Below, in pieces: positions 58,045 through 64,000 of a stretch of 64,000 nt of DNA; position 1 is the first letter of the stretch, and each line of letters begins with the position of its first letter. Origin of the DNA: Haloferula sp. BvORR071 (GTDB lineage: Bacteria; Verrucomicrobiota; Verrucomicrobiia; Verrucomicrobiales; Akkermansiaceae). Both the position numbers and the translations under genes were made by a program. The notes under the pieces were generated by a model. The model was given only the letters and a program-made list of their open reading frames with translations, had not been told where the DNA came from and did no database searches. Location: positions 62,001-126,000 of the forward strand of contig NZ_BATP01000001.1 of assembly GCF_000739615.1 (NCBI RefSeq). Direction: 5' to 3'.

Positions 58045-58604
58045 GATGTTGTAAGAAGGCAGGGAGATCTCCAAGGGATTTGAAAATTGTAGGGCGTGAG
58101 TTTGGAGAGTTCTTGAAGCTTGAGAAGGCGACTCGCCCATGGGTGGGATAAAAAGTGCCAATTGAAGCGGATGGCTCGGCCAAAGTGATTTGAATTTCCA
58201 GGAGCGCGTAAGCTGGTCGGAAGCGCAGTATGGTTTCCGTTGTCGGTTTCTGGGCGCCTTGCCGGGGTCGCCCGCGCGGTCCCGGCTGGAGTTAGTGGAA
58301 GTTGAAGCCCGGGCAGCGTAAGCGTAAGCGTGGTTCGAGCGGCCGTGTGATTTCTCTTGGCGGCTTTGGGGCTCAGGCCGCTTTCCAAACCGGCTTGCCT
58401 TGCGGGGCCCGCAGCCAGTTCGCCGGGGTTAGCGTGGCTGTTTCGCTCCTTTCATGACCGGCAAGCGGGTCAGGACGTCCTCCGGATACTCTCAGGGCAT
58501 CAATACCCAGCCGCCGCCAGTTCTCGAAATTCGTGTAGAAGACCGTAAGCGCTTCACCGAGCACCTCTTCCCGGACCTACGAGAAAGGTGATAGATAGGC
58601 ATGA
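58045..58604. other. non-coding accessory stretch
   Basis: No supported gene. A minus-strand frame (58373-58564, ending LTPANWLRAPQGKPVWKAA) looks weakly coding but has no recognisable domain. Confidence 0.35.
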
Positions 58605-58748
58605 ATGACCTCTATCGTAGATCCTGCCGGGGAAGCGGCCCGGCTGATCCGCTCCGACACCCAGGGCCGCGTGCTGGAGGCGGCCGACCAACGTGACGCG
58701 CTCTTGGACGCACCGTCTGTCCCTCTGCTAGCTTCATGCCGCCCGTAG
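58605..58748 (+). pseudogene. possible IS66 TnpA/orf1 5' fragment
   Basis: The 47-residue frame reads MTSIVDPAGEAARLIRSDTQ, GRVLEAADQRDALLDA and then diverges. The start resembles the small IS66 accessory proteins (xxxAAELIRxDxRGRVxxxxxxRxxLLDExE). The rest, including the helix-turn-helix, is missing. Together with the TnpC remnant at 51706 this suggests IS66 activity at both sides of the RHS region. Confidence 0.3.
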
Positions 58749-59428
58749 CCCCAAAGCGAATCCCTGCGGGCGTGGATTCTATGATGAATTGAAGAGGGAG
58801 GTAAAAAAAGGGAATTGGGCGTGGTCTCAAGCTTTGGAAGACGGGCGGCGATCCTTCATGGCAAGGCCTATTGCGGCGGGGTGGCAAGGCTGTCGAAGGT
58901 TCACGCCAACCGCCTTATCTGGACGGCCGGTGTTGGACATATGCTCGGTGGGGTGGAACCAAATGGTTCCACCCCTGGATTGCTGGCTCCGCATGGTGAA
59001 TAGAAGCTTCGTCCGCAATTCCGCCTTCCCGATCCCATCTTGCAGCGGCCGGCGAGGGAGGCAGCGGCGGAACGGGCCGGAGGCTAACCGACACGCACTT
59101 CGGTAGGTGCCGTGGTTTGCAAGATGATCGCAATTCCAGAGACCGATGCTTCCCGTGCAGTAAAGCAGGTAGGCAAACCGCTGTCGGCTGGTCGGGCTTC
59201 GTGAACTCTTGGAGCAAAGGGCGTCGCCCGAGTAGCTCACCAAGCTCCTAGACGAACCGGGGCTATTGCTGCGAGGCGCTCTGCGGTCCTTAACACTACC
59301 GTAATACATCACAATAATCTGCGCATGCCCCTTCGTCGAAACTGTCGAAAAGAGAGACGATATCACCGGGTTGTATTCCTCTCGGCATCGCTGCGCGTGC
59401 AATCCATCACAACCATTCCGGTCGAGTT
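58749..59428. other. non-coding stretch after the IS remnant
   Basis: Several long frames overlap here on both strands, but none has family resemblance or a ribosome-binding site. It separates the RHS region from the Ycf46-like cassette. Confidence 0.35.
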
Positions 59429-60959
59429 TCAGTTCATGGATTGCACCCGTCGAGACGGTCGCGAAGTGGCATCTGCGAGGGACGTTGCCGTATTTGCATC
59501 CCGCGCCCGTCCCTTGGCCCATTTCCGCAACGCCTCGATCCGTTCCTTCATCAGCTTCGCCACCGGGGTGGTGGCGGCGATGGCGGTGTGGATGTCGTCT
59601 GGAGTCGGTTCGCGGCCTTCTGCAAATGCCTCATGCAGCGCTTCACGATAAGCACCTTCGATCTCCGCCCCGGTGAACCCCTCGGTCTCCTTGGACAGCG
59701 CGGTAAGGTCGCAGGATCTCGGGTCACGATGGTGCCCGGCGATGACGATTTCCCAGATGGAGGTGCGTTCCTTGGCGTCGGGCAGATCAACGAAGAACAT
59801 GGAGTCGAACCTGCCAGTCCTGAGGAGTTCTGGCGGAAGCTGGCTCACGTCATTGGCGGTAGCAACCACGAAGACAGGCTTAATCTTCTCCTGCATCCAG
59901 CTCAGCAGGGAGCCGAAGACCCTGGATGAAGTCCCACCGTCCGAACCTCCGCTTCCCGCCATACCTGAGCATGCTTTGTCCAGCTCATCCACCCACAGCA
60001 CGCATGGCGCGACGGCCTCAGCGGTGCGGATCACCGAGCGAAGGTTCGCCTCACTCTGACCGACGATCCCGCCGAACACCCTCCCCATATCGAGACGCAG
60101 GAGAGGCAGTTGCAGTACGCTGGCGGTGGCCTTGGCGATGAGGCTCTTGCCAGTGCCGGGAATACCGACGATGAGCAGGCCTTTCGGCACCGGTAGCCCA
60201 TAGTCGCGGGCGGCGGCACCGAAGGCGGGTCGGCGCTGGGACAGCCAACGCTTGAGGCATTCCAGACCACCGATGTCGTCGAGGTTCGGCTTCGCCTCGA
60301 TCACTTCGACCAGACCGCCACGCTTCAAGGTCCCGGCGTTTTTCCCGCGCCACCAGATCCGGGTCAACCCGCCCGGCTTTCACCAGTGACAGGGCGAACG
60401 CGTTCTCGGCTTCCACGGTGGTGAGTCCGAGGGCCGCGTGGAGGATCCGCTCGCGAAGACCTTCGTCCGGCTCAGGCTGATCCGCGGATCGTAGGATGCC
60501 GTCTAGGACTTCACCCAGGCGCGGTGTGCCGGGCAGGTCGAGGTCGATGGCAGCAACCTCGTGTTCGAGTTCGGGAGGCAGCTTGTGGCGGCAACCGGTG
60601 ATGACCAGCGCGTGGCCGGAAACCTTGGCGAGGCGAAGTAGATCCTTCAGGCGGCGGATGAGTAGCGGGTCGTTCTGGTCAAGGTGAAGCTGGAGGTCGC
60701 GCAGCATGACGATGTGGCGTTCGCCTTCCTGACGAAAGAGGGCATCGACGTGCATCAGAGCTTCCAGCGGGTCTGGGCACGGGGTGGAGCGTCCCGCTTG
60801 GACATCCACGAGGCCGTCGGTGGACGACCAGGCGTGAAGGTGGCGTTGGAGTTCGGTGCACGCTGCGGACAACTCCGCTTCAGCGCGCGCTTCTTCCGGC
60901 GTGACGAGGACAAGGCCGGGGTAGCCGGCACGGAGGTAGGTGGTGATTGGAGTATTCAT
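59429..60959 (-). pseudogene. Ycf46-like AAA+ ATPase, frameshifted in a 5-A run
   Basis: From ATG 60959 the frame gives the Ycf46-type N-terminal part (YLRAGYPGLVLVTPEEARAE, VMLRDLQLHLDQNDPLLIRR, LKDLLRLAKVSGHALVITG). It ends out of frame after GRVDPDLVARE. Removing one A from the run at 60343-60339 joins it to NAGTLKRGGLVEVIEAKPNL and the AAA+ module. That module has GLLIVGIPGTGKSLIAKATA (Walker A), CVLWVDELDKACSG (Walker B), ATANDVSQLPPELLRTGRFD (sensor 1, Arg fingers) and FTGAEIEGAYREAL (sensor 2). The joined protein is about 509 residues, normal for Ycf46. It is a member of the cassette at 59.4-64 kb. A sequencing error is likely because both halves are otherwise intact. Confidence 0.72.
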
Positions 60960-60978
60960 GATGATTGGGATGGATGTG

Positions 60979-61012
60979 AAAAGGCCCCGGTCTCCACGTG
61001 GGAGCCGGGGCC
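60979..61012 (-). terminator. Rho-independent terminator before the AAA+ gene
   Basis: On the minus strand GGCCCCGG ... CCGGGGCC form a stem with further pairing inside, followed by TTTTCAC. It ends the upstream small-gene transcript about 20 bases before the AAA+ start, so the AAA+ gene either has its own promoter or depends on readthrough. Confidence 0.7.
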
Positions 61013-61072
61013 ATCGGGTAGGGAGTGGGGTATGGGTCAGTGGAGACTAATGGGGACACCGACGAGGCCAAT

Positions 61073-61542
61073 TCATCGAGGGACCCTGGTAAGCAGGAAG
61101 GTTCCCCGCTCAGGCTCCCGAATTTGGTTTGCTGTCGACAGGATACCGAGGTTCCCGGTTTTCAAATCGTAGTAGTCGACGGCGATCGGTATCCATTGGG
61201 CATCGTCATTGTCTGGTGCGGCATCGACGTAAGCATGGAATTCGAGATCGTCGATGAGCCCCGAAGCACTAAGGGGAGATCCTCGTCGTGCATAAGGTTG
61301 AGGCCCCTCTTTTGCGTGTACTGATTGAGGGTGCGATTGATCTTCGCAGGACCGTTCTGCATCAGCTTCGGAGCACTGGCGTGCCAAGATTGTCGGGCAT
61401 CCTTTTCCTCGGACGTAGCAGCGGAAGTGATCTCCGGGGATGCGGTGCCACTTTGAGGGGATCCCTTGAATTTCACGACGAAGACCAACCCGACCACCGC
61501 CGCAAGTCCCAGAACCAAGGTGATGATCTCACGGGATTTCAT
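61073..61542 (-). pseudogene. membrane-anchored small protein, frameshifted in a C run
   Basis: From ATG 61542 the protein starts MKSREIITLVLGLAAVVGLV, one membrane segment. It continues SWHASAPKLMQNGPAKINRT, LNQYTQKRGLNLMHDEDLP and then leaves frame. One extra C in the CCCC run (61276-61273) restores SASGLIDDLEFHAYVDAAPD, NDDAQWIPIAVDYYDLKTGN up to the stop at 61073. The family is not recognised. It is anchored in the inner membrane with a soluble part outside or inside. Confidence 0.5.
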
Positions 61543-61567
61543 TGTTCTATGGATGCTTGGGTTAGGG

Positions 61568-61927
61568 TCAGTCGAGTTTCTTGAGAATCTCAATGCGGCG
61601 CTTGGAGAGAACCTCGAAGCGTTTCCGGATCTGATCGAGCGAGTAGCTGGCGGCGCTGGCCTGGTTGGAGGCGTCGTAGGCTGTGCTCGCGCCGTCATTG
61701 GCCAGGTCGTAGTCGCCGGAGACGGCTCCGTAACCTGCAGCGAATGAACCGATGAAGGCGTCGAATTCCGCGCTGCTCATCTGGGCCTGGTGCTGCCGGG
61801 CGGCGATACTGAGTTGTGCAATCTCGGTCTGGATGGAGCGGAGTTCGGCTCTGAGTTCGGATTTATTGGGGCCACAGGCTGCCAAGAGCAGGATGATGGC
61901 GAGGGGGAGGCAATGTGGTTTCTTCAT
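61568..61927 (-). CDS. small lipoprotein of the cassette
   Basis: The 119-residue protein starts MKKPHCLPLAIILLLAACGP, with lipobox LLAAC. A coiled-coil helix follows (KSELRAELRSIQTEIAQLSI, AARQHQAQMSSAEFDAFIGS), then a Gly/Ala/Ser segment and a basic helix (DQIRKRFEVLSKRRIEILKK). It is anchored at a membrane from the outside. It diverges from the XRE gene across a 30-bp palindrome and precedes the membrane protein at 61542 by 25 bases. Confidence 0.7.
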   Translation of the reverse strand: MKKPHCLPLAIILLLAACGPNKSELRAELRSIQTEIAQLSIAARQHQAQMSSAEFDAFIGSFAAGYGAVSGDYDLANDGASTAYDASNQASAASYSLDQIRKRFEVLSKRRIEILKKLD

Positions 61928-61957
61928 GGATGGAGGTGTTGGAGGAGTGGCAGGAAC

Positions 61958-61987
61958 CGGATTGCTCCGATATTGGAGCAATCCGGC
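61958..61987. promoter_or_regulatory. 30-bp palindromic operator between lipoprotein and XRE genes
   Basis: CCGGATTGCTCC-GATATT-GGAGCAATCCGG has 12-bp perfect arms. A further half-site, GGAGCAATGG, at 62020-62029 covers the XRE start codon. Two sites of this kind are typical of autoregulating XRE proteins; the divergent lipoprotein gene would be controlled by the same palindrome. Confidence 0.65.
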
Positions 61988-62026
61988 ATCTTTGCCGGGA
62001 TAGGGTCAAGCTCCGACTTCGGAGCA

Positions 62027-62305
62027 ATGGCGGCTGGAAAACAGAATCTGGTGGGTGGTCGCGTTCGCAAGCTCCGGACGACGGCCGGACTGTCCCAGGA
62101 GTCGCTTGCGGCGAGATGCGGGGCGGCAGGCTGGGACGTGAGCCGCGGAACCTTCGCCAAGATCGAAGCAGGCCTGCGCCGGGTGAACGACGCGGAATTG
62201 CTTATCCTGGCGAAGGCCTTGCGCTGCACGGTCGGAGACCTGCTGGAAGGGTTTCCGGCCAAGGCCATCGCCGACGTGTTGCGTCAGGGCGAGGCCGGTG
62301 GCTGA
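62027..62305 (+). CDS. XRE-family helix-turn-helix regulator
   Basis: The 92-residue protein starts MAAGKQNLVGGRVRKLRTTA. The HTH runs GLSQESLAARCGAAGWDVSR, GTFAKIEAGLRRVNDAELLI, ILAKALRCTVGDLLEGFP. It is a single DNA-binding domain, probably a dimer. The start at 62027 is decided by the domain and overlaps a GGAGCAAT half-site of the upstream palindrome, which suggests self-repression. It is the only plus-strand gene in the cassette, and its end overlaps the end of the converging small gene by 22 bases. Confidence 0.82.
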   Translation: MAAGKQNLVGGRVRKLRTTAGLSQESLAARCGAAGWDVSRGTFAKIEAGLRRVNDAELLILAKALRCTVGDLLEGFPAKAIADVLRQGEAGG

Positions 62306-62541
62306 GCGAAACCCGGTTGCAGGTTGGCTTGCTCCCACTCGAGGCAGGCCTCGCGCGAGGGATTGGAATGGAGGAGTTGCAGGGTATCCGCGCAGCGGAC
62401 CTCCCAGCATTGCTCCTCCGGGTTGAAGTCGATCGCAGTGGCCCGGACGACATGGAGCCGTCCGAGTTGCCTGAGATCGATCGCTTCCGTGTAGATGCAG
62501 TCGACGGCCCCTCTGGGATCGAAACGCAGTGTCGTTTTCAT
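62284..62541 (-). CDS. hypothetical protein of the DUF1257/DUF2997 operon
   Basis: The 85-residue protein reads MKTTLRFDPRGAVDCIYTEA, IDLRQLGRLHVVRATAIDFN, PEEQCWEVRCADTLQLLHSN, then PSREACLEWEQANLQPGF. It is a beta-rich soluble protein ending in a helix. Its start overlaps the DUF2997 stop (ATGA), so it is coupled to that gene. I recall similar small proteins beside DUF2997 genes but no named family. Confidence 0.6.
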   Translation of the reverse strand: MKTTLRFDPRGAVDCIYTEAIDLRQLGRLHVVRATAIDFNPEEQCWEVRCADTLQLLHSNPSREACLEWEQANLQPGFAQPPASP

Positions 62542-62738
62542 GATCCTCCGAGGGATTGCTGTTGCTGGACGTTGACGCCGCCCTGCCGGTGCTCCGGCTT
62601 GAGCGTGCGCCCGGTGGGCTTGCCAAGGGCCTGCTCGATACTCTGCGTGGCGGCCTCGCAGCCCTTGCCCTGGAAGCCCTCAGCCTCCACTTGAATGTCA
62701 CCGGTCGGCGACACCCGAACGAGGATGCGACGGCTCAA
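62538..62738 (-). CDS. DUF2997 protein
   Basis: The 66-residue protein starts at TTG 62738 and reads LSRRILVRVSPTGDIQVEAE, GFQGKGCEAATQSIEQALGK, then PTGRTLKPEHRQ. The pattern IxVxISPxGxIxVEAxGFxGxxC, xxATxxxExALG is DUF2997. The TTG start is decided by AAGGAGGT just upstream and by its overlap (TTGA) with the DUF1257 stop. The family has no known function; it regularly sits beside Ycf35/DUF1257 and Ycf46-like genes in cyanobacteria and other bacteria. Confidence 0.82.
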   Translation of the reverse strand: MSRRILVRVSPTGDIQVEAEGFQGKGCEAATQSIEQALGKPTGRTLKPEHRQGGVNVQQQQSLGGS

Positions 62739-63121
62739 AGCACACCTCCTTCCAACGTGACTAGCACGGAGCCATCGGCTTCGAGCCGGCGGTTGAAGCG
62801 CAGGCCTCGGGTCCGGGCTTCCCGGATCGTCTTTTGAACGCCGTAGTTCTGCAGGAGTCGGCCGAAGCCGGCACCCACTTCGCGTTCGACATGACCGTTC
62901 CACCAGTCGGTGGTCAGGGAATAACGTCCGCCGTCCTCGGAAGGATCGACAGCGATGTCATAGGGGCCTTTCAACCGGACTACCCGGTGGGCTGTCCGGT
63001 TGATGCCAGCGTAGCCGCGGCACATGATCCCGGATTCCAGCACGAGGTCGAGTTCGGTGCAGGCGTCGCGAAGTGCTTCGAGGTCACGGACCTCAGTCTT
63101 GATGGTTGTGAAGTGAGACAT
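62735..63121 (-). CDS. DUF1257 (Ycf35-like) protein
   Basis: The 128-residue protein starts MSHFTTIKTEVRDLEALRDA and continues CTELDLVLESGIMCRGYAGI, KGPYDIAVDPSEDGGRYSLT, DWWNGHVEREVGAGFGRLLQ, NYGVQKTIREARTRGLRFNR. This is the DUF1257/Ycf35 pattern, known from red-algal plastids, cyanobacteria and phages, with no reaction assigned. It is first in the translationally coupled set DUF1257-DUF2997-small protein. The start at 63121 matches the family; the frame is open to 63166. Confidence 0.85.
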   Translation of the reverse strand: MSHFTTIKTEVRDLEALRDACTELDLVLESGIMCRGYAGINRTAHRVVRLKGPYDIAVDPSEDGGRYSLTTDWWNGHVEREVGAGFGRLLQNYGVQKTIREARTRGLRFNRRLEADGSVLVTLEGGVL

Positions 63122-63160
63122 GGGAAATTGCGAATGATCGTTGAATTGAAGGTTAGTTAC

Positions 63161-63199
63161 GCGCAAAGGGCGGCCCCGCGATGGAGCCGCCCTTTGCGC
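63161..63199 (-). promoter_or_regulatory. 14-bp perfect hairpin upstream of the DUF1257 gene
   Basis: GCGCAAAGGGCGGC ... GCCGCCCTTTGCGC is a perfect 14-bp stem with an 11-base loop, 40 bases upstream of the DUF1257 start. It could be a terminator of the HELGH gene transcript, an attenuator or a leader structure. No long T tract follows on either strand. Confidence 0.5.
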
Positions 63200-63350
63200 G
63201 CGTTAGTTGGGCGATCTTTGGCTAGTCAGGTAGTGGAGGTGGTTTCTTTGGCAGGAGTCGTGGTGGTTGGAAAAGATGGAGAGTTGGGATGGAGTCAGGG
63301 GTGTCGGGTGATGGATGGCAGCACGGTGGGAAAGGTATGCCGGTACGCGC

Positions 63351-63381
63351 CGATGCCCGCGCGGAGACAACGCGGGCATCG
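63351..63381 (-). terminator. hairpin after the HELGH protein gene
   Basis: CGATGCCCGCG-CGGAGACAA-CGCGGGCATCG is a perfect 11-bp stem 26 bases past the stop at 63408. It probably ends that gene's transcript, although no T tract is visible. Confidence 0.5.
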
Positions 63382-63407
63382 GCGGCAGCTATGCTATGGA
63401 GAAGGGT

Positions 63408-63962
63408 TCAGGTCATCCGGGAGAGCCCGTGATCCCAGCAGGTTTGCCAAAGTCCACGGAGGTCCGTGGGAGGAGGCTCGGCGAAATCTTCGCTGGCATA
63501 CATGAGCGCGATCAGCTCGCAGAACCGCTCTTGGCCTCCAGCTCGTGCCCCGTACCAAGAAGGCTCACCTGGCGGCCGATGCGGTCCAGGTAGCCACGAC
63601 AGTCGGCCGGACGCCGCCGTCTTCCATGACTCGGTCCTGTAGAGTTCAAGGTAGTCCGCCGGTGCCGGTTCGCCGAATGCTTCCCGAAACTTTTTCCAGT
63701 GCAGGGGACGGTATTCGTTCCAGAGGACATGTCCGAGTTCATGCATGGCGAACCAGTTTCTCAGGAAGGAGGTCGGGTAGCGTCCCATGTTCAACCGGGA
63801 GGTCGTGCCGTTGAAGACAACCTCCGAGCCGCCGAGTGGAAGATCCCATTTCGTGGTGATCGTGAAGCGAGGCACGCGGATACCACAGGAGAGGAGATAG
63901 GCAGCCGCCTGTTGGACCGCGTCGCGGGCGAGCTGTTGGCTCTTTGTGGGTGGTGTCTTCAT
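63408..63962 (-). CDS. HELGH zinc-metallopeptidase-like protein
   Basis: The 184-residue soluble protein starts MKTPPTKSQQLARDAVQQAA. It carries the zincin motif in FAMHELGHVLWNEYRP, preceded by SRLNMGRYPTSFLRNW. A later acidic segment, RFCELIALMYASEDFAEPP, could hold the third metal ligand (E in ERFCE or SEDFAE), as in gluzincin-type toxins and regulators. There is no signal peptide, so it acts in the cytoplasm. It lies upstream of the DUF1257 gene on the same strand, separated by two hairpins. Confidence 0.65.
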   Translation of the reverse strand: MKTPPTKSQQLARDAVQQAAAYLLSCGIRVPRFTITTKWDLPLGGSEVVFNGTTSRLNMGRYPTSFLRNWFAMHELGHVLWNEYRPLHWKKFREAFGEPAPADYLELYRTESWKTAASGRLSWLPGPHRPPGEPSWYGARAGGQERFCELIALMYASEDFAEPPPTDLRGLWQTCWDHGLSRMT

Positions 63963-64000
63963 TGGTTGGAGAAATGACCATCCACCCCGCAGGACGCAAG

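Overview
This window is a high-GC bacterial chromosome segment that most likely comes from the Verrucomicrobiota, in the Verrucomicrobiaceae/Luteolibacter direction. That placement is an inference. It rests on a PVC-type heme-binding dehydrogenase fused to a cytochrome c, a secreted repeat protein of the YYLL/GxWF type, several GPH sugar transporters, GAF/PAS hybrid histidine kinases and NarL-type two-component pairs. No rRNA, tRNA or CRISPR array was recognised.

Layout. 0-6.6 kb holds a DUF3604 protein, a small membrane protein, a secreted repeat protein, an outer-membrane transporter-like gene cut by an in-frame TGA, and a stand-alone receiver. 6.6-18.5 kb is an accessory and decaying region. 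It contains many short lineage-type genes, several in two copies, with in-frame stops, plus a PRC-barrel protein, a NarL-type kinase/regulator pair, a DUF892 protein and a large hybrid kinase. 18.5-27.6 kb carries a class II UvrA, a DsbA/peroxiredoxin pair, a 1193-residue GAF-PAS hybrid kinase and an ABM-domain protein.

28-51.7 kb is a xylan/xylose utilisation locus. It has GH10 xylanase, GH43 xylosidase, three CE1-like esterase genes (one fused to a second hydrolase), two GPH transporters and a LacI regulator. It also has a YjhG/YagF-type xylonate dehydratase and an FAH-family keto-deoxy-sugar-acid dehydratase, which point to the oxidative (Weimberg-type) route. A ThuA/PVC-dehydrogenase/cytochrome c fusion and a Gfo/Idh/MocA oxidoreductase are candidates for the missing sugar oxidation step. 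A recurring palindrome (ATTAA-CG-TTAAT class) sits in front of several of these genes.

51.7-59.4 kb is again accessory: IS66 scars, paralogues of the small genes from the first accessory region, an Hsp20, and a 5'-truncated RHS gene with an AT-rich C-terminal toxin-like domain followed by a lipoprotein that may be its immunity partner. 59.4-64 kb contains a compact cassette of a Ycf46-like AAA+ ATPase, Ycf35/DUF1257, DUF2997, a HELGH metallopeptidase-like protein, small exported proteins and an XRE regulator beside a 30-bp palindrome. This is the best candidate in the window for an undescribed system.

Caution. Four otherwise convincing genes are broken by single-base changes in homopolymers, and at least six small or medium genes carry in-frame stops. 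Part of this decay may be sequencing error.
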